The notes below the pieces were generated by a model. The model was not told where the DNA came from and ran no database searches. It was given only the letters and a program-made list of their open reading frames with translations. Shown in pieces: positions 35,195 to 44,255 of a stretch of DNA of 64,000 nt. The DNA is from Streptomyces lincolnensis (GTDB lineage Bacteria > Actinomycetota > Actinomycetes > Streptomycetales > Streptomycetaceae). The stretch is taken from contig NZ_JAIHON010000006.1 in NCBI RefSeq assembly GCF_021173675.1, positions 186,001 through 250,000 on the forward strand, written 5' to 3'. How positions within the stretch are numbered: the first letter of the stretch is position 1; every line of letters starts with the position of its first letter. The translations under genes were made by a program, and so were the position numbers.

Positions 35195-36301
35195 TCAGGA
35201 GAGGAGGAGCCGCCAGGTGAGCGGCCCCGGGTAGCCGTCCGCGGCCCCGGCGAGGGCCGGGGTGGCGCGCTGGAAATCCCGCACGTTGAGGCGGGTGTTC
35301 TCGCTGAACAGCGGGCCAGGCGCGTAGGCCTTGCCCGCGTGGTGGCGCGTGAAGCCGCGCCGGACCAGGCCGCCGTCGAGCACCGTGACAGCCGGGTTGG
35401 TCTTGCCGAGGATGAAAGCGGACCGACCCGGATACGGCGGCGCCGTGGCGGTCGTCGCCTTACCGGGCAGCGTCCCGAGCAGCCGCTGAAGACTCACCGG
35501 CCCCGGGACACCGTCCGCGTCCTCGTGCGGAGCCGTCCCCTTGTAGCCCAGCGACAGCTGGAAGGCCTGCATCGCCCGAGTGTCAGCGTCGGACCACTCC
35601 GGCCCCGGACCGACCGCGTAGAAGCGTCCGAACCCCTTCTTCACCAGGGCGGTGCCGACCGCTGTGACGTGGGCGCCGGTGGCCCCGTAGCCGTACGGCA
35701 GGCCGTTGACCGTGACCTGGTAGCGGGCGATCGCCGTCCCTCCGACGGGCTCGCCGCCAGGCCCGCCCTGCGGCGCCTCGCCGTCCGGCCGGCGCGCGCC
35801 GGCCTGAACCCAGGCGTACAGCGGGTCACCGGGGCAGGAGGTCGCGTGGCCGTCGCGGTGTCCGCGGACGCGCTTCCCTGCGGCGCCGCCCGAGCGGAGC
35901 CACTGGATCGCGTCGACCAGGCCGTCGAGCTGAGCATCCGGCGGCTGTACGAGTCCGGAGTTCCCGAGCATCGCCAACACCGCGTAGTCCTGGGAGTTCA
36001 GCGTGCTGGAGCCGTTGGCGCCGGTCCGGCGGTGCAGCCCACGCCCCTCGAAGACGACCCCGTGCGGGCACACCGCGGCGTTGTACGCGATGTCGCTGTA
36101 GTCCTCGCGGGTGTTCGCGAGATGAGAGGCCTGGATGTCCCGCATCCGTCCAGCGCAGGAGCTGTGAGCGTCCGCGGCCGCGAGCGATTTCGGGACGTAG
36201 GCGCCCTCGTAGTGCACCTTCACGCCCAGCGTCGAGGCGATGTACGCCAGCGAGTGCTTCGACGGTTGCGCTCCCCAGGCGGCCCGGGTGACGAGCTTCA
36301 T
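35195..36301 (-). CDS. Endolysin: PGRP-type N-acetylmuramoyl-L-alanine amidase
   Basis: A 368-residue lysin. Residues 1-165 form an amidase_2/PGRP domain (MKLVTRAAWGAQPSKHSL start, SDIAYNAAVCPHGVVFEGRG, GHRDGHATSCPGDPLYAWV with zinc-ligand His and Cys). Two related peptidoglycan-binding-type repeats follow, about 185-270 and 285-368, each with a GALVKKGFGRFY- or GGLVRRGFTRHH-like segment and ending PGPxxxxRLL. ATG 36301 shares one base with the upstream stop (TGATG). Confidence 0.9.
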   Translation of the reverse strand: MKLVTRAAWGAQPSKHSLAYIASTLGVKVHYEGAYVPKSLAAADAHSSCAGRMRDIQASHLANTREDYSDIAYNAAVCPHGVVFEGRGLHRRTGANGSSTLNSQDYAVLAMLGNSGLVQPPDAQLDGLVDAIQWLRSGGAAGKRVRGHRDGHATSCPGDPLYAWVQAGARRPDGEAPQGGPGGEPVGGTAIARYQVTVNGLPYGYGATGAHVTAVGTALVKKGFGRFYAVGPGPEWSDADTRAMQAFQLSLGYKGTAPHEDADGVPGPVSLQRLLGTLPGKATTATAPPYPGRSAFILGKTNPAVTVLDGGLVRRGFTRHHAGKAYAPGPLFSENTRLNVRDFQRATPALAGAADGYPGPLTWRLLLS

Positions 36302-36834
36302 CAGACCGCCCCCTTCCTGGTCCACTGGCCCAGGCCTTCACCCTCGGCCCGTGACGTCGCCCACCACGTGTCGCTGCCGTCGAGAAGGACCCGCAGGTTG
36401 CAGGTGACGGTGCTCTCGGCGTGGACCCGGACCACAACGGCAGGCAGCACGTCGCCCTCCTGGACGTGGTTGCCGAGGTGTCCGATGAAGCCGAGGCGGG
36501 ACTGTGCGGAGCCGCTTCGGTGGAAGTCGGCACGCCACGGGTTGATGTGAGCGACGTCGCCGCGGGTCAGGCGGTAGAGCACCATGTCGCCGACTGCGGG
36601 CGCGGGTGCCGGCGCTCCCTCGAGGGCGTTGTTGCTCGCGGCGACGACCGCCCAGTTCTTCGCCGCCCACAGCTCGTCGAGTGCCTTCGTCACCTCCGGC
36701 CCAGTGAGCGTCTCCGCGAGTCGGTGCGCCAGGTCGTGGAACGGCCGGCTCACGGCCTGGAGGTGCTCGGGCAGGTGGTCGTACCGGAAGTTGCTGAGCA
36801 TCTGCGCGGTGGCGGGATGGATTTCGACAGCCAT
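36301..36834 (-). CDS. Hypothetical protein with possible Acb2/Tad1-like hairpin domain
   Basis: A 177-residue protein in two parts. The N-terminus (about 18-60: YDHLPEHLQAVSRPFHDLAH then ALDELWAAKNWAVVAA) looks like the helical hairpin shared by Acb2 and Tad1, phage sponges that bind immune cyclic nucleotides. The C-terminus (about 80-177) is a small beta-barrel-like domain (VGDMVLYRLTRGDVAHI) seen in other actinophage proteins. ATG 36834; coupled to the amidase. The sponge reading is inference from a short pattern and needs a profile search. Confidence 0.6.
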   Translation of the reverse strand: MAVEIHPATAQMLSNFRYDHLPEHLQAVSRPFHDLAHRLAETLTGPEVTKALDELWAAKNWAVVAASNNALEGAPAPAPAVGDMVLYRLTRGDVAHINPWRADFHRSGSAQSRLGFIGHLGNHVQEGDVLPAVVVRVHAESTVTCNLRVLLDGSDTWWATSRAEGEGLGQWTRKGAV

Positions 36835-36897
36835 GCGTGCCTCCAGGGCATGAAGAAGGCCCCGGCCAGATGGCGCGGGGCGGGCAGGAGCGGATGA

Positions 36898-37404
36898 CTA
36901 GAAGGTGCCGAGACCAGGCATGTCGCTGGCCGGTCCGACGTCCCAGACGGTGAGCAGACCCGGCGTGCTCGGCGTCGCCGCGACTGTGAACGTCGCCGTC
37001 GACCCGGTGTCCCAGGACGCCGTAAGGATCACTGTGTCCGTGAATGTCGCCGCAGGCGTGCAGGTGACGGACAGCTCAACCCCGACGTTCCTGTTCGCCG
37101 TGGCCCGGTTGGCGACGACGACCGAGCGGAGATCCCGGATGGACGCGTTGTTGCCCCGGCGTAGCCGCAGGTAACACAGATCGACCAGGGACGCCGTCGC
37201 GTGCTGGATCAGGCCTGTGAACTCGAACCGGTAGGCGCGGCCCGCCAGGAAGGTGGCGGACGACGTCGTGATGACCGTGACCTCGGTCGCGCTGTTGATG
37301 GCGGCCGAGTTCGCCGTCTGGGCCCCGTGTGCGACCACGAAGGGACTTCGGTAGGTGAGCAGTTCGCTCGTGATCACACGGCCCGGCTGCACAACATCAG
37401 GCAC
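36898..37404 (-). CDS. Hypothetical phage protein (putative tail-associated)
   Basis: A 168-residue beta-rich, Thr/Ala-rich protein starting MPDVVQPGRVITSELLTYRS. It lies between the large tail protein and the lysis genes, where siphoviruses place tail-tip or fibre accessory proteins. The repetitive small-residue strands suggest a beta-sandwich. I do not recognise a catalytic motif. Confidence 0.7.
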   Translation of the reverse strand: MPDVVQPGRVITSELLTYRSPFVVAHGAQTANSAAINSATEVTVITTSSATFLAGRAYRFEFTGLIQHATASLVDLCYLRLRRGNNASIRDLRSVVVANRATANRNVGVELSVTCTPAATFTDTVILTASWDTGSTATFTVAATPSTPGLLTVWDVGPASDMPGLGTF

Positions 37405-37413
37405 AGGAACTCC

Positions 37414-40400
37414 TCACAGAGCGACGATGGTCGGATTGGCGAGCTTCACCTTCGTGGCCGCCGCCTGCGGCTTCACGACCCCGTTCACAGACCGGGTCAC
37501 ATGGAAGGTCTGCGGGTCGGCGAGCCTGAAGTTGTCGAACCGCAGCTGCGGATTCACCGGCGTGCTGCCCGTGTTCGCGAAGCTCCGGGTTCCGACGTTC
37601 GCGGCCGCCGTCAGCGACGAGTCGGTGACCTCGATCTGCCACGCCACCGGCTCGACCGCGCTGGCGAGCCACACCTTGGCCTTCAACGCGGTCCCGTACG
37701 CCTGGAACCGGACCCGGTAGAAGGTGCCCGCGACGTGGGTGAGGCCGCTGGTGAAGGTGCCCAGCTGCGTCTCCACGCCCGCTACGCGCTTCCGCACCGT
37801 GATGGCGACGCCCGCCGAGGTGGTGAAGTCGACTCTGACCGCGTAGTGGTTGTTGTTGTCGACGGCCCGCACGATCGGCCCGGCGAAGAGGCTCGCCCCG
37901 GAGGCGAGCACGCTGCTCGCGACGTCGACGTACAGGTCGATGTCCGCCGACGGCGCTGGCGCCAACGTCAGATGCGCGATGCCGGTCGAGGGTTGAGTGG
38001 CCGAGCCGTAGCCCGAGCCGACCGCGTAGTCCGCAGCCGCCCCCACAACCGTCCAGGCCTGCCCGGAGCCGGCGTTCCCCCAGCCGGACGCCACGGTGCG
38101 GCCGAAGGTGTCCCACACGCCCGGCTCGATCGCCGAGACAGTCATGGTCTCCCCGCCCGCCTTCACGTCCATCGGGAAGTTGCGCGGAAGGTCACCAGCG
38201 GCGGCAGTGCCCGCCTTGCGGAGCGTGACCCGGTGTAGCCACAGCACATCCGTGGCCGGCGGGAAGTCCGGCACCGTCGGCGCCAAGTTCGCCGTGAGCG
38301 CGGTGGCCGGGGCCGTAACGGTCGCCTCGAACCACGTCCAGACGTTGGCCGTGACAGTGGTTTCGTTGGCGCTGGTCGACAGGTAGGCGCCAGCTGTGGT
38401 GAACCAGTTGACGTTCAGGCCGATGTCCCGGGCGATGCCGCAGAGCAGCCACCCCGAGGCGATGTACTGCTCGCCCACGACCACCGGCATAGTGGCCGAC
38501 CCGGCGTTGGGGAACTGCGCCACCCCGTTCGGCGTCAGTTGCAGCGCCCACGAACCGGCGAACGGCTTCGGAAGCGGCGCCGAGACCCGGGCGATCGTGC
38601 CGCCCGAACCGGCCCAGCCAGTGGTGCCCGTGTCGAAATCCGGGTTGGCATTGAGGACCGGCGCCGCAGTCACCCAGGGCCCGGACGGCGTGCTCACAGC
38701 CACGCTTGCCGCGGTGGAGGTCGCTGCCGCAGCCAGCTGTGACAGATCCGTGTCGGCGCGACCGACGACGGGATCCTCGACGACACCGACTCGCCATGGT
38801 CCGGCCGGGACGCACACGAAGTCGACTTCCCACGTGTAGATGCCCAGGCGTTCCGTGTAGCCCTGCACCAGCAGGTCGACCGGGCCCGGCGGCAGGAAGT
38901 CGGGGAGGTCCGTGATCCGCAACATGTCGCCCTCGGTCATGCCGAGGACGGTGTCGATCAGCTGCGGGGCCCTGTGAAGTTTCACCGTGACGACCGGGTA
39001 GCGGGCCTCGTCCCACGTCCGAAGGTGCATCAGCCAGTACGCGGTCGGCTCGGCCTGGTCGTCGTCGTACAGGTTCAGGTCGAAGACCTCGTCGTACAGG
39101 CCCACACCTGCGGGCGGGTCCTGCACGGACAGCCGGCCTTCCTCCAGGACGGCACGGCCGGTGCCTCCGGCGACCCGGTTGACGGCGACGTCGTTGCGGA
39201 CGGTGGAGGAGTCCGGCTCGACTGGCCGCATCGGGCGGGCCACACCGCGGTCCCCGTACGCCAGCGTCAGCTTCGGCGTCTGGTTGTACAGCGTGGTGCG
39301 GGCCCGGTACCGCAGGCCCAGACGGTCGCGCTCCTCGCCGAAAACCCCGCCGTCGGCGTCGGCGCAGTCCTGCAAGAGCTTCAGCAGGGTGCCGGGCCGC
39401 TGAGGGCCGAGCTGGACTGTCTCCGCAGTCGGGTCGGCCAGCCGGAACGGCACGCCTTCCTCCGCACACAGCCGGGTCATGCGGGCCGCGGCGGTCTCCC
39501 CGTTGAAGCCGTGGTCGGCGTTGTTGAACGCTGTGGACTCGCCGGTGAACACCGCCAAGTGTCCCAAGCGCATCCCGTCCAGACCTGTGCCGAATGTCGA
39601 GCGGACGTCGAGCACGCTGCCGGGCACCGCGGCGATGGTGGCGCTGGTGGATAGGCCGCCACCCCCGATGGTCACCCAGATGATGATGTACTCCACGTTG
39701 CCGCCGGTCTGGACGGCCTTGATCTGGAGTCGGTTCCAAGTGCCGGTGAAGGCCGGAGCGGTCGTCGTCTGGGTGAAGACCACGTTGTCGTCGGCGTCGA
39801 GGCCTTCGAATGTGACCTGGTTGGTGGCCACGCGCGCCCGCACGCGGCGGGCCGTGCCGCTGGTGCGCACCTCGAACAGGGTGGTCAGCGCGACCGGCAT
39901 GGTGTCGAGGTTGTACACCAGCTCCACCTGCCACGAGCCGGCAGGCGCGTTGGGAACCTGCGCGACGAACGAAGCGCCGACTTCCAGGGTCGGAAGGGCG
40001 GAGGAGCCGGGCAGGGTGTCGTCCGCAGCCATGTCGAACGCGACCGGTTTGAAGGCCTTCACCCCCGGGATGGGGCTGTAGATGGTGGTGGCGTCGGTGC
40101 CCTCCTCCATGGGCCAGTAAGCGATCGGGTTGAACGACGGGATGCGCCGACGCAGGGTCGAGGCCAGGACCTTCTTGCCCTGGTTCATCCGCTCCAGGAT
40201 GCCGACGGCCTCGCCCTCCACGGTGATGAGGTCACCGCGGCCGGACCAGTCGGCCGGCCAGTCGGAGAACTCGCCGACGAAACGGATCTGCCGGTTGGTG
40301 ATCTCCGCGCCCCCCGACGGAGACCAGGTACGGCCCGCCGCATCGACGAAGCTCGTGGCGCCCGCAGCAGGGAGCGAGAAATCCGGGTTCGCGACGACCG

Positions 40401-41196
40401 TGCCGTTGATGCCGGACCGCAGCTCGAAGGCATGGGCACGGCCCACCGGGCGCTCGAAGCCGAGCTCGGTGACATCGCCGACCGTCAGCGGCGCGGTGGA
40501 GGAGAAGATGCTCGTGGTCCCGGCGTGGACGTCCGGGGTGCCCAGCATCGTCCACGGCCCGGCGATCGTCGGTGCCGTGTACCAGGTGACCGTGTGGCCG
40601 CCCGCGCCGTTGTCGACGTCGAGCGTGACCCGTACGGCCAGGCGGCCAGAGGTGGGGATCGTGAGAGCCGTGGACAGGTACTGGAGGACGTTCGTCCCGT
40701 CTGGGGACCAGCGCCACGTCAGTCGGTTGTCGATCCACATGAATAGCGCCCACGATCGCTGGTTGCCGGTGCCCGCGTACTTGCCCGCCAGCTCCCGCAG
40801 GTTGCTCGTGCCGTGCCACGGTTCGAGAGTCAGCTCGATACGGACGTCGATGTCGCTGGTGATGTCCAGCGAGGCGTGGTCGGGCGTCGAGGCCCCGCTG
40901 CCCGCGATGTCCGGCAGCCACAGGTAGCGCTCTCCGGCGAACACGGAGATCCGAGTGGGGGTGTTGAGGCCGATCTTCTCGAAGTACTCGGATCGGGGGT
41001 TCCTCGGGGAGAACAGGCCGTTCGGCGACTTGAGGATGAGGGAGCAGGAGGCCGGGTCGACCGCCTGTCCCTCTTCCTTCTGGCCGCGGGTGTGGGTGAT
41101 GATGTTCCGCTTCAGCGTGTACGCGGTGACGTTGGTGAACACGTCGTCGATGCCCAACTCGGCTGTGGTGCCGAGAGGATCTTCAGGAAACGCCAT
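37414..41196 (-). CDS. Large tail protein (tail-tip / Tal-like) with LamG-type domains
   Basis: A 1260-residue protein directly downstream of the tape measure gene, so probably the baseplate/tip component. The N-terminal third contains a concanavalin-like segment (WALFMWIDNRLTWRWSPDGT). The middle carries WPMEEGTDATT and a second jelly-roll, then a Tal-like region (RYPVVTVKLHRAP, LPPGPVDLLVQGYTERLGIY). The C-terminus has carbohydrate-module-like folds beginning WDTFGRTVASGWG. Host receptor binding is inferred. ATG 41196 overlaps the tape measure stop by one base (TGATG); upstream open frame is spurious. Confidence 0.86.
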   Translation of the reverse strand: MAFPEDPLGTTAELGIDDVFTNVTAYTLKRNIITHTRGQKEEGQAVDPASCSLILKSPNGLFSPRNPRSEYFEKIGLNTPTRISVFAGERYLWLPDIAGSGASTPDHASLDITSDIDVRIELTLEPWHGTSNLRELAGKYAGTGNQRSWALFMWIDNRLTWRWSPDGTNVLQYLSTALTIPTSGRLAVRVTLDVDNGAGGHTVTWYTAPTIAGPWTMLGTPDVHAGTTSIFSSTAPLTVGDVTELGFERPVGRAHAFELRSGINGTVVANPDFSLPAAGATSFVDAAGRTWSPSGGAEITNRQIRFVGEFSDWPADWSGRGDLITVEGEAVGILERMNQGKKVLASTLRRRIPSFNPIAYWPMEEGTDATTIYSPIPGVKAFKPVAFDMAADDTLPGSSALPTLEVGASFVAQVPNAPAGSWQVELVYNLDTMPVALTTLFEVRTSGTARRVRARVATNQVTFEGLDADDNVVFTQTTTAPAFTGTWNRLQIKAVQTGGNVEYIIIWVTIGGGGLSTSATIAAVPGSVLDVRSTFGTGLDGMRLGHLAVFTGESTAFNNADHGFNGETAAARMTRLCAEEGVPFRLADPTAETVQLGPQRPGTLLKLLQDCADADGGVFGEERDRLGLRYRARTTLYNQTPKLTLAYGDRGVARPMRPVEPDSSTVRNDVAVNRVAGGTGRAVLEEGRLSVQDPPAGVGLYDEVFDLNLYDDDQAEPTAYWLMHLRTWDEARYPVVTVKLHRAPQLIDTVLGMTEGDMLRITDLPDFLPPGPVDLLVQGYTERLGIYTWEVDFVCVPAGPWRVGVVEDPVVGRADTDLSQLAAAATSTAASVAVSTPSGPWVTAAPVLNANPDFDTGTTGWAGSGGTIARVSAPLPKPFAGSWALQLTPNGVAQFPNAGSATMPVVVGEQYIASGWLLCGIARDIGLNVNWFTTAGAYLSTSANETTVTANVWTWFEATVTAPATALTANLAPTVPDFPPATDVLWLHRVTLRKAGTAAAGDLPRNFPMDVKAGGETMTVSAIEPGVWDTFGRTVASGWGNAGSGQAWTVVGAAADYAVGSGYGSATQPSTGIAHLTLAPAPSADIDLYVDVASSVLASGASLFAGPIVRAVDNNNHYAVRVDFTTSAGVAITVRKRVAGVETQLGTFTSGLTHVAGTFYRVRFQAYGTALKAKVWLASAVEPVAWQIEVTDSSLTAAANVGTRSFANTGSTPVNPQLRFDNFRLADPQTFHVTRSVNGVVKPQAAATKVKLANPTIVAL

Positions 41197-44100
41197 CAGC
41201 CGTCTCTCCTTCCGGTGAGGGCGAACGTGGCGTCGGGGCCGCCGACCTTGCGGATGCCGCGGCGTACGCGGCCCATGAGGTAGTCGTCCTCTGCGCGGCC
41301 TGACGAGCGCAGTTCCAGCACGACGCGCTGCGATGCGGCCGCCCGGGCGCGGGAGCTCGCCGAGTCCCACGACCCCGCGGCTGGCGTCTCGACCAGGGAA
41401 GCCATCGACCGGTTGACCGCGGACCGCTGACCCTCCATGCCTCGGATGAGGCCCTGCGCGGTGTACCGGCCGACCAGCGCCATGACCCGGCTCGGGGACT
41501 TGATCCCGAGCGCGGCGCGAATCGACTTGGACATGCCCTTAGCGATCCGGAGCATGGTCTTCTCGATGTACTTCTGGTGGCTGGTCAGACCCCGCACGAG
41601 GCCTTGAGCAGCCTGGATCCCGGCCCCGTACATCGCGTCCCCGGCAGTGGTGCCCGCCTGCCCCGCAGCCTTCACCAGCGCCGACTGCTGCGAGTTGATC
41701 TGCTTGATCTGCGAGTTGTTCGCGTTGGCCAGCGCGGCGGCCGCCGACGCGCCACCCTCCACCCCGGCCTGGGCAATCTGAGCGACCAGGTCGGAGCGGA
41801 CACCCTTCTTCCGAAGGGCGGCGAGGTTCTTCGCGAAGGTCTGCGCGGCCGTCGTGTCCTGCCTGAGGCCAGCGAGGATGGTCTCCGCAGTCTGCGGCCA
41901 GCCCCCGGTCTCCTGGCGCGTGATATTGGCGGAGTCGAGGATGCCCTTCCGGACATCCGCGCTCAGCTTGTCCCGCTCCTTTTGCAGGTCAGCGAGCTTC
42001 TTCTTCGCGGTCTTCAGCTGCCCGGCGATCTTCGTGTCCCAGTTCGCCAGGAACACCAGTGAGTTGGCGTCCTTGTTGATCCGCTTGAGAGCAGCGCGCT
42101 CCTTCTTCCCGGTCAGAGCGTCCTTCACGATGTCCGTCAGCTTGTACGCGGCGGACTTGACCTGCTTCGTCGACCCGGTGAGGCCGTCGACCAGGCCGCG
42201 TGCGATCCAACGCCCCTGCGCCTTGGTGACCTTCGACGGCGAGGCGATCCCGAGGGCCTTGGCGATCGGCCCCGGGATCGCACTCTTCGCCCAGCCGATC
42301 AGCTTCGAGCGGAGCCAGCCGCTCATGCCGACGACGCCGTTCCACAGCCCCGTGACGATCTCGCGACCCTTGGAGTACAGCAGATTCCGTACCGCACCGA
42401 TCGCGCCCGTCACACGCCCAGGGATGCCCTTCACCCAGCCGAGGAACTGGGAGACCTTCACAGCGGCCGCCGTCTGTAGGGCGGCAAACGCGTTGGTCGC
42501 CGCCGTCCGAAGTCGCCCAGACAGGCCGGAGATCGCCGACCAGACCCGGCCCGGCAGGCCCGCGACCCAGGCGACCCACGCGGTCGCGATCTGGACCGTG
42601 CGATCCTTCACGCCCTGCCACCAGGCGCCGACCTTGTCCGGCAGCGATGCGAGCCACGCGACCGCGGCCAGGATCCCGTCCTTCGCCCACTGGACCTTCG
42701 AGACGACCCACGACCAGGACGACTCCGTCGCACCCTTGATCTCGTCCCAGTAGGTGACGATCAGGAGCACGATTCCGGCGACAGCTGCGGCGATTCCGGC
42801 GATGATCCAGAACACGGGGTTCGCGAGCATCGCGCTGTTCATCGCCCACACGCCGATCGAGGCGACCGAGAAGGCAACGCCCAACGCCGTCACAGCCGCC
42901 GCCAGGCCCAAGACCAGGCCTTTGTTCTCCCCCATGAAGGAGAAGAAGCCCTCCATCCGGGGCAGGACCTGGCCGCCGAGGAAGTCCACGAGGTTCTGCT
43001 GCATCCCCCGCTTGAAGGCCTCCAGACGGACGCCCGAGTTGTCGCGGAGACGGTTGCCCATCTCGTCGGCCTTGCCGCCGACCTGCCCGAGGGCGGCGGC
43101 CGCCTTCGACGGATCCAGGCTGAAGAGCGCCTTCTGGGTGTCCTCCGCCTTCGTCCCGAACAGAGTGAGAGCCAGGGCACTTCGCTTGGCCGGGTCCTTC
43201 ACCGCGCGGAGCCGGTCGAAGAGCATGTCCAGCGCGCGCTCAGCCGACGGACCGCCCTTGGCGAACAGCTCCTGCATCTGCTTGCCGGACAGGCCGATCT
43301 CGTGGAACGCCTCGTCGACCTTCTTGCCGCCACCCTGTGTGATCAGGACCAGTTCCTTGATCGCGTCCGCGACCACGTCCGTGTCCCTCGCGCCCGCCTT
43401 CATGCCCTGCGCAAGCAGGCCTGTTGCGGTGGTTGCGTCGATGCCGACCTGGCGGAAGATCGTCGAGTACTCGTTGAACGTGTCCATCAGGTCGTCGGCC
43501 CGCGGGCCCATGACCTGGAGGCCGCGCGTGAAGACGTCGAGGGCTTCGGTACCGTCCTTGGCCAGCCCGGTCTTGATCGCCTGCCCCACGGCGTTCGCCG
43601 TCTGACCAAGATCCAAATCGAACGTGGTCGCCAAGTCGGAGACCTTCGTCGAAAGACTCTGGATCTGCGCCTCGGTCGCGCCCGTCGGCAGCAAGCCAGC
43701 GCGCATCGTCGCCGAGATGGCGTCCGCCGCACCCTGGAAGTCCTGGGTCACCGCGTCCGCGTACATCCGCCCGGCGATGTGCCCGTACTTCTGAGCCTCC
43801 GCCGGGGTCGCGCCAAGCTGAGCCGCGAGCCTCCCTGTGATCTTCCCCTGCTCCATGGCCTGCATGAGCGAGTCCATGAGGACCGCTCCCACGGCCAGAC
43901 CAGCGCCGGCCGCCGCGAGCTTCATACGGTCACGGAGCCGGTCCCCGATGGACTGTGCAGCCTCGTCGGCACCGTCGGTACCGCCCTCGGTCAGGCCCTC
44001 GCCCACGCCCTCGCCCGCGCTGCGGCCCGCGGCCACGAAGCGGCCGCGCGCATTGCGGAGGCGCCCGTCCGCGCCCCTGACGATGCCTTCGCCGAGGTCC

Positions 44101-44249
44101 TCGCCAGCCTGCCGGCCCGCGCGCTCGGCATCGTCGCCCATGCGCTCCCCGGAGTGGCGCAGGGCCTGCTCGGCTCGGCGCAGGCCAGGGCTCATCGCCT
44201 GGTCGTCGACGGACAGGATCGCGTTGAGTTCGCCGACGGTGAGCGACAC
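41196..44249 (-). CDS. Phage tail tape measure protein
   Basis: A 1017-residue protein setting tail length, by the usual rule of about 0.15 nm per residue roughly 150 nm. The N-terminus is Ala/Gly/Arg-rich helical repeats, then a conserved tape-measure core (about 100-430, with AAQLGATPAEAQKYGHIAGR). Hydrophobic helices lie at about 455-510 (VFWIIAGIAAAVAGIVLLIV), and helical repeats with LGIKSPSRV-type ends (also LGIASPSKV) follow. It starts six bases downstream of the frameshifted chaperone end. Confidence 0.93.
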   Translation of the reverse strand: MSLTVGELNAILSVDDQAMSPGLRRAEQALRHSGERMGDDAERAGRQAGEDLGEGIVRGADGRLRNARGRFVAAGRSAGEGVGEGLTEGGTDGADEAAQSIGDRLRDRMKLAAAGAGLAVGAVLMDSLMQAMEQGKITGRLAAQLGATPAEAQKYGHIAGRMYADAVTQDFQGAADAISATMRAGLLPTGATEAQIQSLSTKVSDLATTFDLDLGQTANAVGQAIKTGLAKDGTEALDVFTRGLQVMGPRADDLMDTFNEYSTIFRQVGIDATTATGLLAQGMKAGARDTDVVADAIKELVLITQGGGKKVDEAFHEIGLSGKQMQELFAKGGPSAERALDMLFDRLRAVKDPAKRSALALTLFGTKAEDTQKALFSLDPSKAAAALGQVGGKADEMGNRLRDNSGVRLEAFKRGMQQNLVDFLGGQVLPRMEGFFSFMGENKGLVLGLAAAVTALGVAFSVASIGVWAMNSAMLANPVFWIIAGIAAAVAGIVLLIVTYWDEIKGATESSWSWVVSKVQWAKDGILAAVAWLASLPDKVGAWWQGVKDRTVQIATAWVAWVAGLPGRVWSAISGLSGRLRTAATNAFAALQTAAAVKVSQFLGWVKGIPGRVTGAIGAVRNLLYSKGREIVTGLWNGVVGMSGWLRSKLIGWAKSAIPGPIAKALGIASPSKVTKAQGRWIARGLVDGLTGSTKQVKSAAYKLTDIVKDALTGKKERAALKRINKDANSLVFLANWDTKIAGQLKTAKKKLADLQKERDKLSADVRKGILDSANITRQETGGWPQTAETILAGLRQDTTAAQTFAKNLAALRKKGVRSDLVAQIAQAGVEGGASAAAALANANNSQIKQINSQQSALVKAAGQAGTTAGDAMYGAGIQAAQGLVRGLTSHQKYIEKTMLRIAKGMSKSIRAALGIKSPSRVMALVGRYTAQGLIRGMEGQRSAVNRSMASLVETPAAGSWDSASSRARAAASQRVVLELRSSGRAEDDYLMGRVRRGIRKVGGPDATFALTGRRDG

Positions 44250-44255
44250 GGACGG

